A stretch of 64,000 nt of DNA from Thiocapsa sp. UBA6158 (GTDB taxonomy: Bacteria; Pseudomonadota; Gammaproteobacteria; Chromatiales; Chromatiaceae), in contig NZ_DIUM01000135.1 of the NCBI RefSeq assembly GCF_002423035.1, forward strand, positions 68,043 through 132,042. The letters are read 5' to 3'. Shown piece after piece: positions 26,732-35,380 of this stretch. Numbering within the stretch: the stretch's first letter is position 1; each line of letters starts with the position of its first letter. Below the pieces are notes generated by a model, which had not been told where the DNA came from, made no database searches, and saw only the letters and a program-made list of their open reading frames with translations. The position numbers were made by a program, and so were the translations under genes.

Positions 26732-27172
26732 CTACGGTACCATTGAAGACGGCTCGGAGCCGGGAACCACAAGTTCAGTGCCCACGCCCAAGCGTTGCGC
26801 GGGTCGCGCAAACCGACGGTCATCGAAGGTATAGAGCGCCTCGCAGTGACGGCTGCCGGCAAGATGAAGCGCGTCGGCGAAATCCAGATCCCGACCGAGA
26901 AGCTCCAGGGCGGCCGCGATTCGATCGATCCCCTCCACGTTGACGTTCGGTAGTCCCAGCAGGTGCGTCATGACCTGAATCACCTGTGCCGTGTCGAAGC
27001 GGTAGAAGGCCCGCAGCACCCATTCGAACTCCAGAACGACGGTGAGCGGGACGAAGAGGCTGGGACTCGTGGTGAAAATCTCGTAGGCGATCGGTCGTTG
27101 TTTGGCCCCTTCCGGGTCGCCGGGGTCATCGACATAGAAGCGGGCCAGGATGTCGGTATCAAGGGCAATCAT
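26732..27172 (-). CDS. PIN-domain ribonuclease toxin (VapC-like)
   Basis: 146-residue PIN protein with MIALDTDILARFYVDDPGDP (first acid), FVPLTVVLEFEWVLRAFY and DLDFADALHLAGSRHCEALY (central acids D-ADALH), then YTFDDRRFARPAQRLG. The full acid set is present, so it should be an active RNase. It overlaps the antitoxin gene by 14 bases. It is the gene immediately upstream of hsdM on the same strand and may share its transcript. Confidence 0.87.
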   Translation of the reverse strand: MIALDTDILARFYVDDPGDPEGAKQRPIAYEIFTTSPSLFVPLTVVLEFEWVLRAFYRFDTAQVIQVMTHLLGLPNVNVEGIDRIAAALELLGRDLDFADALHLAGSRHCEALYTFDDRRFARPAQRLGVGTELVVPGSEPSSMVP

Positions 27173-27428
27173 CGCGCTCGTCCCGCATCGCGGTGGCGAC
27201 GTCGAAGTCCGATAGGCGGCGCTCTCCGGGATGGTCGCACCTCAGTAGCCCGAAGCCGTCCTCGGGCCGCGTCTGTTTGATGGTGCGGAGTACCCGGACT
27301 CGGATGCTGTCGCCTTCGAGCTCGAAATCCAGTTTGCTGCCGGGTGCGATTCCGAGCCGCTGGCGGATCGCGGCGGGGATGACCACCTGGCCCTTGTCCG
27401 ATACGGTCACGGTCGACATCGTGTGCAT
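27159..27428 (-). CDS. AbrB/MazE-type (SpoVT-AbrB) antitoxin
   Basis: Swapped-hairpin DNA-binding antitoxin. TVTVSDKGQVVIPAAIRQRL then GIAPGSKLDFELEGD is the SpoVT-AbrB domain; the C-terminal half (GFGLLRCDHPGERRLSDFDV) should wrap the PIN toxin. ATGs at 27428 and 27419 are both possible; the first has GAGG four bases upstream. As first gene of the string it may autoregulate the whole TA-hsd transcript, which is inference. Confidence 0.85.
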   Translation of the reverse strand: MHTMSTVTVSDKGQVVIPAAIRQRLGIAPGSKLDFELEGDSIRVRVLRTIKQTRPEDGFGLLRCDHPGERRLSDFDVATAMRDERDDCP

Positions 27429-27684
27429 TCCGCCTCTTACATGGTAAGAGGCAAGAGTTTACGCCAGCCGCGTTCCGATGCAAACCGGGCCGTGTTTGCC
27501 GTGTGTCCGCATGGGCTTGGTACGGTCGGTCTCGTCGGTCTGTTCTACGCCGTTGGCGCCCAGAGATCGCTCAGGTTGATGGCTACCGCATCGAAGGGTG
27601 CGACCGATGCCGAGGCCGCACCGGCAAAACGGCCGATCTCTCTCCAGGCTCCATCTTCGAGGGAGTAGGCTTCCAATGTGTGTG

Positions 27685-27770
27685 CTAAACCGCGTCCAGA
27701 GTGAAATGCGTAATCGTCATTTCGTGTTGGGCTTAGGGGTTTTTCCGACCTTTATGGAGACGCGGTTTAG
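27685..27770. repeat. Copy A of the TTTAAACCGCG inverted-repeat family
   Basis: CTAAACCGCGTC at 27685-27696 and GACGCGGTTTAG at 27759-27770 are exact inverted ends of an 86-base element. The inner left part (CCAGAGTGAAATGCG) resembles copies D and E. It abuts and truncates the broken Uma2 gene. Confidence 0.8.
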
Positions 27771-28000
27771 AGGATCGACCAGCCAAGCATAGGACACGCC
27801 GAACTCGGCGTAGATCGGCATCTTGATATTCCTGTCCTTGCTTTCGGAGGACGGGGGACCTCGCAGATCCAATCAGGCACGACCTCGATGCGGTGAACCG
27901 GCGGATGGTTGAGCATGCGCTCGCGCCGCCAGCCGCCAAGATCCGGCACATCGACCTCGGCGTCTCGGATGAAATGCAATTCAGGCTCGTCGACGATCCA
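27771..28000 (-). pseudogene. Uma2-family endonuclease, broken
   Basis: Reads WIVDEPELHFIRDAEVDVPD, then LGGWRRERM and RIEVVPDWICEV, then after a frameshift MPIYAEFGVSYAWLVDP. This is the central core of Uma2 (restriction-like PD-(D/E)XK fold), with the PDWICEV motif intact. The 5' part is missing beyond 28000, at least one frameshift lies near 27850, and repeat copy A cuts the 3' end. Confidence 0.75.
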
Positions 28001-28006
28001 CTAACG

Positions 28007-28050
28007 TCAGGGCTTCCAGCCCTGATTCCGTCAGGCCAAGATGGCCTGAC
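28007..28050. repeat. Two adjacent perfect hairpins
   Basis: TCAGGGCT-TCC-AGCCCTGA (28007-28025) and GTCAGGCC-AAGAT-GGCCTGAC (28030-28050) stand in tandem just beyond the Uma2 remnant. They look like REP-type units or a transcription stop. No T-run follows. Confidence 0.55.
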
Positions 28051-28307
28051 TACGCATTCGGTGGCCGACGTTGGCGAAGGGATGATCGAGGCCGAATATC
28101 GGGATTCGCTGAGATAACCTTATCGATCTGCAGCGGCAAGCGATTGAAATGCTTTGATAGCCCGTCGCTATGCTGCTCAAATCGCGTCTACGAGTGCTCT
28201 GCGAGGTTTTCGCATGGATGCAGTCTGGTTTGGATCAACAGGCGTTGGAGCGGACGCGATTCGAGGGTGTCGAATGCTTGGGTGAGGCGTGCGATGATCG
28301 GGTGTTG

Positions 28308-28395
28308 TTTAAACCGCGCCGTCTCCAGCGGTCGTCAAATCCGCCGGGGCCGATCCCATCCAAAAACAGCGCATACCGCACTGGGCGCGGTTTAA
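28308..28395. repeat. Copy B of the TTTAAACCGCG inverted-repeat family
   Basis: TTTAAACCGCGC at 28308-28319 and GCGCGGTTTAA at 28385-28395 bound an 88-base element. The interior (CGGTCGTCAAATC, GGGGCCGATCCCATCC) is closely similar to copy G at 52842. It ends right before the intact Uma2 gene. Confidence 0.8.
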
Positions 28396-28418
28396 TGCGG
28401 AAACGCTCGGGGGTATCG

Positions 28419-28907
28419 ATGGATCTGCAACAGCTTGTGCTGCGCTCCGATGAGCTCGGGGTGCGGCTGGAGGTCGTCAATGGGCTAGCGATCTGGGAGG
28501 CGCAGCCGCTGTATCGGCATCAGAAGCATGTCGAGCGGATCGCCGCTTCGATCGGACGGTCGGAAGGCGGTGATTGCGACTGCGTTCACGCGTTGGATGT
28601 CTACATCCAGTTCCCGAACGGGTTGAAGCGACCCGACATCTCCATCTTCTGTCGTGAGCCCGACGAGGCTGAACAGGATAGCGTTTTGACGATGGTGCCC
28701 GAGGCGGTCGTCGAGGTCGTGAGCAAGGGATACGAGGCAAAAGACTTAGAGATCGGCCCGCCCTTTTATCTCTCTCAGGGCGTCAAGGATGTGCTGGTGT
28801 TTGACCCACAGACCCTTTTGGTGCTGCACGTTTGGCAGGGTCAAGCACGCCGTCTCGTTTCGCCCGTCGTCGTCGATCTAAAGTGCGGCTGTAGTGTGGT
28901 GATCTGA
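28419..28907 (+). CDS. Uma2-family endonuclease-like protein
   Basis: Restriction-endonuclease-fold protein (DUF820/Uma2), 162 residues. LEVVNGLAIWEAQPLYRHQK, LDVYIQFPNGLKRPDISIF (catalytic Asp) and PEAVVEVVSKGYEAKDL (E-x-K) give the PD-(D/E)XK set, and VKDVLVFDPQTLLVLHVW is the usual C-terminal strand pair. The ATG at 28419 has a G-rich ribosome site; the open frame upstream runs through repeat B and is not part of the gene. Uma2 genes are common in Chromatiaceae but their biological role is unclear. Confidence 0.85.
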   Translation: MDLQQLVLRSDELGVRLEVVNGLAIWEAQPLYRHQKHVERIAASIGRSEGGDCDCVHALDVYIQFPNGLKRPDISIFCREPDEAEQDSVLTMVPEAVVEVVSKGYEAKDLEIGPPFYLSQGVKDVLVFDPQTLLVLHVWQGQARRLVSPVVVDLKCGCSVVI

Positions 28908-28992
28908 CGATCTGACCCGCGCAGCGCCTGCGTTGGGGGTGCAGAGGGGTTTGAGCTCGGCGGGATATGTTGCCTGTCCCGCCGGGCGCGGG

Positions 28993-29184
28993 TCAGCCGA
29001 GACTGCGCAGGACATCGGCCTCGATTTGTCGCGCATAGGGGCCGAACGGTTTTTGCTGCTCGGTCGCCCACTGCAATTCGGCCCACGTCTGCATCCGTCG
29101 CTCGGGCTGGGCGTGCGGGTGGAGACACCCCGCCGAGCGGGGTCGGGCATCACGATAGTCTCGGTCGAGATCGATGTCGTACAT
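28993..29184 (-). CDS. Small hypothetical protein
   Basis: 63-residue frame starting MYDIDLDRDYRDARPRSAGC and ending FGPYARQIEADVLRSLG, charged and without membrane segments or a known motif. It sits in a gap between convergent-facing genes, with ordinary codon use for the window. I do not recognise it; it could be spurious. Confidence 0.4.
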   Translation of the reverse strand: MYDIDLDRDYRDARPRSAGCLHPHAQPERRMQTWAELQWATEQQKPFGPYARQIEADVLRSLG

Positions 29185-29497
29185 GGCTGGATCCTCGGTG
29201 CTTCTGGCTGAAAAAGGTCGAAGACGCAGATCCTGACGCAAAGACTGCACCAAAATCCTACGACGCCAGTCGTCTTTCGGGAACTCTGAGTCCACTCATC
29301 GGGAAATTCAATCCCGAGCGGCGGTGTCGCCGTCGGAGTTGTGCTTGGAGATCAATTTGATCTCGCGAGATCGGGTGTGGATCACGGGCGGATCGTGACC
29401 GGTTCATGTGTGCCCGCCAGTCTCATCGCGATGCGGAGGGTTCGGCCGGTCGGACAGCGGCTCGGGGCCCGAGGCGGCCCCGAATTGGTGCGACCCT
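29185..29497. other. 313-base stretch with no recognisable gene
   Basis: Region between the small ORF and the end of the cyclophilin gene. I see nothing gene-like apart from the hairpin at its right edge. Confidence 0.35.
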
Positions 29498-29514
29498 CGA
29501 CCCGAAACGGGTCG
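29498..29514 (-). terminator. Terminator-like hairpin after the cyclophilin gene
   Basis: CGACCCG, three bases, CGGGTCG: a perfect 7-base stem 16 bases downstream of the cyclophilin stop on the minus strand. No T-run follows, so it may act as an mRNA-end hairpin rather than a full intrinsic terminator. Confidence 0.45.
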
Positions 29515-29529
29515 GGGATCCTTTCGACT

Positions 29530-30108
29530 TCAGAGCGCGCGGCAGTCCGCGAGGACCACTTCGGTCTTGGTCCCGCCGGAGCGCGAGCCTTGGGCCTCCA
29601 TCGCCTCGACGACGTCCATGCCCTCGACGACCTTGCCGAACACCACATGCTTGCCGTCCAGCCAAGGGGTGGCGTCGACCGTGATGAAGAACTGCGACCC
29701 GTTGGTGTTGGGGCCGGCGTTCGCCATCGAGAGCAGGCCGGCCGCGGTGTGCTTCAGCTCGAAGTTCTCATCGGCGAACTTCTCCCCGTAGATGGACTCG
29801 CCGCCCGTGCCGTTGCCGCGGGTGAAGTCGCCGCCCTGGATCATGAAGCCCGGGATGATGCGATGGAAGGGACTTCCGGCATAGGACAGCGGCTTGCCGC
29901 TCTTGCCCGTGCCCTTCTCGCCGGTGCAGAGCGCGCGGAAGTTCTCGGCCGTCTTCGGGACCACGTCGGCGAACAGCTCGATCGTGATGGTGCCGGCGGG
30001 CTCGCCGCCGATCGTCACGTCCAACGCAACCTTGGGATTGTCAGCAAGAGCGGGTGTCGTCATAGCAGCTAAGAGTACCGTGGTGAGGTAAAGGGATGGT
30101 TTTGACAT
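29530..30108 (-). CDS. Periplasmic cyclophilin-type peptidyl-prolyl isomerase
   Basis: Catalyses proline cis-trans isomerisation during folding of exported proteins. The signal peptide LYLTTVLLAAMTTPALA is followed by a complete cyclophilin domain: ENFRALCTGEKGTGKSGKPL, FHRIIPGFMIQGGDFTRGNG (catalytic Arg in FHR), LLSMANAGPNTNGSQFFITV, WLDGKHVVFGKVVEGMDVV. 192 residues. The ATG at 30108 has a ribosome site (AGGAA). The longer frame to 30645 only overlaps the next gene. Upstream on the same strand lies a membrane protein gene, 68 bases away. Confidence 0.9.
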   Translation of the reverse strand: MSKPSLYLTTVLLAAMTTPALADNPKVALDVTIGGEPAGTITIELFADVVPKTAENFRALCTGEKGTGKSGKPLSYAGSPFHRIIPGFMIQGGDFTRGNGTGGESIYGEKFADENFELKHTAAGLLSMANAGPNTNGSQFFITVDATPWLDGKHVVFGKVVEGMDVVEAMEAQGSRSGGTKTEVVLADCRAL

Positions 30109-30176
30109 GGTCAATTCCTGTCGTGGTGGAACCTTGTGAGTGATCGTCGGAAAAAAAGGCCGGAGGTCGCCGTAGA

Positions 30177-30830
30177 TCATGCCGCCGGTGGCTCGGTCTC
30201 GCTCCCGACGAGCCCCTCCGGGGGAGGACATCGTGCGACCAACGCATCGGGTAGCTCTCCGCGTCCGGCTTGGTAGAGCGCGCCGGACTCGAGCATGATG
30301 GTCACCATCACGGCAAGCAACAGGGGCACGACGCCGATGCGTGCCCAAATGGCGCTGGCCATGTCCTGCGACTCGATCTTGTGCCGCTCCATCTCCTGCA
30401 TCGCCGGCGGCAGCGTCCTCAGCTGTGCCGCGATCTCGGTCTCGTCCTGCTTGCCGAGTAGGGCGATGCTCAGGATCGCGGCGCACACCAGGTAGGCGAT
30501 CAGGATCAGGCGATAGCGGCTTGCGGCCAACCGCCAATGCGTCGCGGCGAACCAGCTCATGTCCTTGCCGGGTCGCCTGGACCTCATCCAGGTTCCGCCG
30601 ATCAGCACCAAGGAGAGGGCGAGCGGGATCGAGACCGCGAACCACTTGTAGCGCCCGATCATCGAATCCGGCTCCGCCATCGAGCCCGCGAGCAGCGCGA
30701 CCCCGATCAGGAGATTGAAGACGATCAGGTTGACCATCGCGAGTTCATGCGGCGTCTTGGCCTTACGGCGGACTGTCTCGTCGACGGGGAAGAACATGGC
30801 TGTCGCGTCCGTGGAGGTCAATCGGAACAT
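30177..30830 (-). CDS. Four-helix inner-membrane protein of unknown function
   Basis: 217 residues. The N-terminal cytosolic part (DETVRRKAKTPHEL) is followed by four hydrophobic segments (LAMVNLIVFNLLIGVALLAG; WFAVSIPLALSLVLIGGTW; LILIAYLVCAAILSIALLG; IGVVPLLLAVMVTIMLES) and a short tail. ESQDMASAIWAR lies before the last helix. I do not recognise a family. The start could instead be the ATG at 30797 (MFFPVDETVRR). It precedes the cyclophilin gene on the same strand and may be co-transcribed. Confidence 0.7.
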   Translation of the reverse strand: MFRLTSTDATAMFFPVDETVRRKAKTPHELAMVNLIVFNLLIGVALLAGSMAEPDSMIGRYKWFAVSIPLALSLVLIGGTWMRSRRPGKDMSWFAATHWRLAASRYRLILIAYLVCAAILSIALLGKQDETEIAAQLRTLPPAMQEMERHKIESQDMASAIWARIGVVPLLLAVMVTIMLESGALYQAGRGELPDALVARCPPPEGLVGSETEPPAA

Positions 30831-31023
30831 TCGATCCGGGTCACGCGCAGAGCGTACCCGGAGCCGGCACCATTTTGGAGCCTCTGCTCCCGAGAACGCA
30901 AACCCGAGGGGGCCGACTTAGGTCCGGGCTTGGATCCGGGCCTGCACACGGCGGCGCGCTCGGGTTTGTGCGATCATCGCTCGACCGTCACGAAAACGAA
31001 ATCACTGAGGAGCCAGGACGAGG

Positions 31024-31440
31024 ATGCCCGAGATCACCCCCTACGCGGACAACAGCGCCGAGGCCATGCTGCGCGTCATCTCACTCTTCATCATCGGCGA
31101 TGGCGAGGTGAAGGACGAGGAGATGGAGATGCTCGAGGAGCTCGGCGTCTTCGAGCGCTTCGGCGTCGACCGCGATGACTTCGCGCGGATCTTCGACGGT
31201 TACTGCGACGACCTCATCGCTCATGCGGGTACGGCGCGCTTCGTCGGGCTCGCCGACCCGGATTGGGTCGACACCATCTTGGCGCCGGTCACGGACCGCA
31301 TCTCGCGTCGGAACTTGGCTCGGATGCTCCTGCTGCTGGCGCGCTCGGACGGCTTTTTCTCCGACGCCGAGCTCGTGATCTATCGCCAAATGCTCGACCG
31401 CTGGGAGATCGACATCGACTCGCTCGCCGAGCCGGACTGA
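31024..31440 (+). CDS. TerB-like protein
   Basis: 138-residue helical, acidic protein with two TerB-type half repeats: ISLFIIGDGEVKDEEMEMLE and LLLLARSDGFFSDAELVIYR. Both have the D-G-x-x-x-x-E-x pattern typical of tellurite-resistance TerB-like domains, thought to bind metal. ATG at 31024 preceded by ACGAGG. It stands alone. Its role is unknown; no other ter gene is nearby. Confidence 0.7.
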   Translation: MPEITPYADNSAEAMLRVISLFIIGDGEVKDEEMEMLEELGVFERFGVDRDDFARIFDGYCDDLIAHAGTARFVGLADPDWVDTILAPVTDRISRRNLARMLLLLARSDGFFSDAELVIYRQMLDRWEIDIDSLAEPD

Positions 31441-31491
31441 GCGGCGGCCGACACGGGTCGCTGGAAGGAAGCGTGGCACACGCGACCCGGC

Positions 31492-31944
31492 TCAACAGCG
31501 CGGACAAGGCTCCACCGGCAAGCTCTCTCGAATCCAGCCGGCCCCGGCGCGGCTTCCGGCCATCCCGCCGAGGACGTTGTAGACGTTGGTGAATCCTCGG
31601 TCGAGGAGCGCCTTCTGCACGTGACCGCTGCGGTTACCGGTCCGGCAGATGAGTGCGACCGGGGCGTCCTTGTCGCCGCCGACCTCGGCCAAAACCCGAT
31701 CCGCGAAGCCCTCCGGCCCTTTCGGGTGGCGCATGTCGATGCGATGCGCGCCTTGCGCGACCCCGGTTTGGCGCCACTCCATCGGCGTGCGGATGTCGAT
31801 CAAGGTCACCTCGCCGCTGTTCGTGCGTTCGAACGCCTCGGAGGCGGTCAGGGTCGGTCCCGTCGTCGGGAGACATCCGGCCAGCAGAAGCGTGGCGGCG
31901 ACCACCGCAAGGGTGCGATGTGATCGGGGTTGTGTAAGCGACAT
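31492..31944 (-). CDS. Rhodanese-domain lipoprotein
   Basis: Exported sulfur-transferase-fold protein. The lipobox LLLAGC follows a signal peptide (TLAVVAATLLLAG). The rhodanese domain has VTLIDIRTPMEWRQTGVAQG and the active-site loop LICRTGNRSG with catalytic Cys. It ends GWIRESLPVEPCPRC with two further cysteines. 150 residues. The ATG at 31944 (MSLTQPRSH) is the start that allows the signal peptide. Probably anchored on the periplasmic face; the partner is not evident. Confidence 0.88.
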   Translation of the reverse strand: MSLTQPRSHRTLAVVAATLLLAGCLPTTGPTLTASEAFERTNSGEVTLIDIRTPMEWRQTGVAQGAHRIDMRHPKGPEGFADRVLAEVGGDKDAPVALICRTGNRSGHVQKALLDRGFTNVYNVLGGMAGSRAGAGWIRESLPVEPCPRC

Positions 31945-32139
31945 CGGAGAATCCCCGGGGCAACAGTGAAGATGACTGTCGCGGTAGGTGGTCACGAGTA
32001 GAGGCGACACAAGTCCGCGCGGTCGCGGCGGGACGCGCTCGGTATACTTGACACCTCGACCGATCGGCACCGTCCTTCTGCGCATTGCCGGAGTCGGTTC
32101 TTCGGATCATCCACATTCGCCATACACGGAGTGCTTGTC

Positions 32140-33669
32140 ATGAGCCAGTCCATCCTCGTCGGCAAAGGGCCCGAGCCGGTCTCGATCCTCTCGCGCATGG
32201 CCAACCGGCACGGTCTGGTCGCGGGTGCGACGGGTACGGGCAAGACGGTGACCCTGCAGCGGCTCGCCGAGCAATTCAGCCGCATCGGCGTGCCCGTGTT
32301 CCTTGCCGACGTCAAGGGCGATCTCGCGGGCATCAGCCAGCCGGGCGGCGGCAATCGGCGTGTTGCCGAGCGGGTCGCCGAAATGGGTCTGGAGCAGGAG
32401 GAAGGTTTCGTCTTTGCCGGCAATCCGGTGATGTTCTGGGACATCGAGGGACAACAGGGCCATCCGGTCCGCACCACACTCACCGAGATGGGACCGGTGT
32501 TGTTGTCGCGGCTCCTGAATCTCAACGAGGTGCAGGAAGGCGTCATCAACATCGTCTTTCATGTCGCCGACGAGAACGGCTGGCTGCTCCTCGATTTGAA
32601 GGACTTGCGCGCCTTGTTGGCCCATGTGGCCGAGAACGCCGCGGAGCTCCAGACCCGTTACGGCAACGTCTCGCCGGCGAGTGTGGGCGCGATTCAGCGC
32701 CGCCTGCTGGTCATCGAGAAGCAGGGCGGAGATCGTCTCTTCGGTGAGCCCGCGCTCGCGTTGCAGGACATGATGCAGACCGACGAGAACGGCCACGGCT
32801 ATATCAATATCCTCGCCGCGGATAAGCTCATCCATACCCCCGCGATCTACTCTACCTTCCTGCTCTGGCTGCTGTCGGAGCTGTTCGAGGAGCTGCCCGA
32901 GGCGGGGGACCAGGATAAGCCCAAGCTGGTCTTCTTTTTCGACGAGGCACATCTGCTGTTCAAGGACGCACCCAAGGTTCTGCTCGACAAGGTCGAGCAG
33001 GTCGTGCGGCTGATCCGCTCCAAGGGTGTCGGGGTCTATTTCGTGACCCAGAACCCGATGGATGTCCCGGACACCGTCCTCGGGCAGCTCGGCAACCGTA
33101 TCCAGCACGCCCTGCGCGCCTTCACGCCGCGCGACCAACGCGCGGTGCGGGTCGCCGCGGAGACCTTCAGACAGAATCCGGCGCTCGACACCGAGGCCAC
33201 CATCACCGCACTCGGCGTCGGCGAGGCACTCGCCTCGACCCTCGACGAGCAGGGGATTCCGGGGATCGTGCAGCGGGTGAAGATCGCGCCGCCCGGGAGC
33301 CATCTCGGCCCCATCGAGCCCGAGGTTCGCAAGGCCGTCATGGATGAGTCGTTGGTGAAGGGTGTTTACGAGGTCGCGATCGACCGAGTCTCCGCCTACG
33401 AGATCCTGGAGCAACGAGCCGAACAAGCCGCGGCGGCCTCGGCCGCGCCCGAGATCCCGGATCTGTCCGAGTACTTCGGCCGCAGCGGCAAGAGCGCCTC
33501 GGCGTCCTCGACCGGCAAGGCGCCCGCCCGACGCGCCAGCACACGCCAGACCCCGGTCGAAGCCTTCGCGACCAGCGCCATGCGCTCGCTCGGCAGCCAG
33601 ATTGGTCGTCAGTTGATTCGCGGGATCATGGGCTCGCTGACCGGCGGGAGCACACGCGCACGCCGGTGA
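32140..33669 (+). CDS. HerA/VirB4-like ATPase (DUF853)
   Basis: 509-residue ATPase of the DUF853 family. HGLVAGATGTGKTVTLQRLA is Walker A, KLVFFFDEAHLLFKDAPKVL is Walker B, GVYFVTQNPMDVPDTVLGQL is the sensor and IQHALRAFTPRDQRAV the arginine region. The tail is Ala/Ser-rich (FGRSGKSASASSTGKAPARR) with a closing SLGSQIGRQLIRGIMGSL. ATG at 32140 (MSQSILVGKG). Related to DNA-pumping HerA but its cellular role is not established. A solitary gene. Confidence 0.88.
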   Translation: MSQSILVGKGPEPVSILSRMANRHGLVAGATGTGKTVTLQRLAEQFSRIGVPVFLADVKGDLAGISQPGGGNRRVAERVAEMGLEQEEGFVFAGNPVMFWDIEGQQGHPVRTTLTEMGPVLLSRLLNLNEVQEGVINIVFHVADENGWLLLDLKDLRALLAHVAENAAELQTRYGNVSPASVGAIQRRLLVIEKQGGDRLFGEPALALQDMMQTDENGHGYINILAADKLIHTPAIYSTFLLWLLSELFEELPEAGDQDKPKLVFFFDEAHLLFKDAPKVLLDKVEQVVRLIRSKGVGVYFVTQNPMDVPDTVLGQLGNRIQHALRAFTPRDQRAVRVAAETFRQNPALDTEATITALGVGEALASTLDEQGIPGIVQRVKIAPPGSHLGPIEPEVRKAVMDESLVKGVYEVAIDRVSAYEILEQRAEQAAAASAAPEIPDLSEYFGRSGKSASASSTGKAPARRASTRQTPVEAFATSAMRSLGSQIGRQLIRGIMGSLTGGSTRARR

Positions 33670-33771
33670 CGGATTGCCGGTGGTGTCGTAACACACCTCA
33701 CCGTCATCTCGCGGACGGATCCGGATCGGTCGCCCTGCTGTGTCATCTCGGAGGTGGGCAAGCTGCTGGTC

Positions 33772-35247
33772 ATGAAATCACCCTACGACGATTATCCGGA
33801 GTTCTATACTCCGGACCACAGACCGCAACGTCTTTTGTCGCCCGCCAATAAAGAGCAGTTGGAGAAGCCTCACGCGGCTATGTTCGCCGAGTGGAATATT
33901 CGGGATAAGACCGTCCTTGACCTCGGTTCTTGTCTTGGCGCGACGGGCCAGTGGGTCTTGTTCCATGGTGCTCGGCACTACACCGGCGTCGAGGCTCAGA
34001 CCGCCTATGCGGAGCAATCGCGGCGTCTTCTCGGGCATTATTCCGATCGTGTCAGGATCGAGCAGGGCGCCATCGAGGATTTCCTGGACGAGAATAGGGA
34101 TGAATTCGACGTTGTCGTGATGCTCGGCGTGATCGACGCCTTCTTGAACTATCACGACCTGCTCGCGAAGGTCGCGCGAATCTGCAAGGAGACGCTGATC
34201 ATCGAAGGGGTCCATCCGTATCCGAATGTCTGTAATCCCAAAGCCCCGATCGTCGAGATCACGACCGAGCAGTCCATGGTGGTGGCCGACGCCGAGCAGC
34301 ACGTGCAGGGGATCGGTGTGCGTATCTCTCCGTCGGCACTGTCGATTGTACTCGGCACCATGGGGTTCGAGTCCGTGGGTAGGCCGACGATGCCGAAGCA
34401 CATCAAGGGCGTGATTGATCATTTCCGGGGGGATCCATCCGAAACCTACTCGGTGCGCTACATCGAGTCGTTTCGGAAGGTGGACAGCATCTGTCGGGGT
34501 CTGACGGATGAGTTGGTCCATCCGACAGAGGACGCCAAAATCGAGGCATGGGCCGGCTTCGAAAAACATCGGCTCTTTGTCGAGCCGAAAACACAGGCGT
34601 TGTCGGACAAGAAATGGCTTTTCGATCAAACGGTGGCGGATAATTTTCCGGCCGAGGCGCGTCAAAATATCCCCGATTACGGACGCGTGCTTGACGTCTG
34701 CATCGAGGTTGCCGACATGTTTCTGGATAAGGACGCACCGGTGATCGATGTCGGCTGTGCCTTGGGCGAGGCATTGAAACGTCTTTACGCGCACGGCTAT
34801 CGGCGTTTGTACGGCGTCGACAACTCACGCGATATGCTCGAGCGTGCATTCAACACGACCGATCGGGAAGTGACCTATATCCGTTCCGACAGGTTTCCGC
34901 CCGAGCATGGGCCCTATCGGCTGGTGACCGCGAACTGGACACTCCATTTCATCAAAGAACGCGAAGACTACTTAAGAGACATCCATGCGGGGCTCGAAGA
35001 CGGGGGCTTTCTTGTCTTGACCGAAAAGGTGATGTTGTCTTCGATGATGGATCGTCTCTATAGGCAATTCAAGTCGGATGCGGGATTGAGTCAGGAGTAT
35101 GTCGATTACAAGGAGGAGGCATTGAAGGACGTTCTCGTGCCTTATCCTTTGGATTGGTACCTGGTCAAGTTGAGGCAGATCGGCTTTCGCTCCGTGGAGA
35201 TTCTCAACGCGAGGCTTTCGTTCGTGACCTTTCTTGCACGCAAATAG
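33772..35247 (+). CDS. Protein with two tandem class I SAM-methyltransferase domains
   Basis: 491 residues. The first Rossmann methyltransferase domain has motif I VLDLGSCLGATGQWVLFHGA and acidic EAQ; the second, from about residue 310, has VIDVGCALGEALKRLYAHGY with GVDNSRDMLERAF and a post-I motif LVTANWTLHFIKEREDYLRD. The second half resembles CmoA-like or small-molecule methyltransferases. Base composition is visibly less GC-rich than its neighbours, hinting at transfer. A GTG at 33754 is an alternative start. The substrate is unknown. Followed by the hydrolase gene 83 bases downstream. Confidence 0.8.
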   Translation: MKSPYDDYPEFYTPDHRPQRLLSPANKEQLEKPHAAMFAEWNIRDKTVLDLGSCLGATGQWVLFHGARHYTGVEAQTAYAEQSRRLLGHYSDRVRIEQGAIEDFLDENRDEFDVVVMLGVIDAFLNYHDLLAKVARICKETLIIEGVHPYPNVCNPKAPIVEITTEQSMVVADAEQHVQGIGVRISPSALSIVLGTMGFESVGRPTMPKHIKGVIDHFRGDPSETYSVRYIESFRKVDSICRGLTDELVHPTEDAKIEAWAGFEKHRLFVEPKTQALSDKKWLFDQTVADNFPAEARQNIPDYGRVLDVCIEVADMFLDKDAPVIDVGCALGEALKRLYAHGYRRLYGVDNSRDMLERAFNTTDREVTYIRSDRFPPEHGPYRLVTANWTLHFIKEREDYLRDIHAGLEDGGFLVLTEKVMLSSMMDRLYRQFKSDAGLSQEYVDYKEEALKDVLVPYPLDWYLVKLRQIGFRSVEILNARLSFVTFLARK

Positions 35248-35380
35248 AAGGTTTATTCGTCCCGGACCGATGCCGATAGGGTGGTGGGTTTCGGGCGATT
35301 TTCGTCGGGGGCAATCAGGAGGGTATCTCGATGTATGTCGTCACGAATCGGAAGGTCAACGCGCGCAAGGAGGTTTGGAT

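Noticed and set aside
27429..27684. Short plus-strand frames (27423-27688) as a small gene
   Set aside because: None has a motif or ribosome site and the three frames share no consistent coding signal; treated as non-coding upstream DNA of the antitoxin gene.
32107..33696. 529-codon minus-strand frame
   Set aside because: Antisense to the HerA-like ATPase gene, which has clear Walker motifs.
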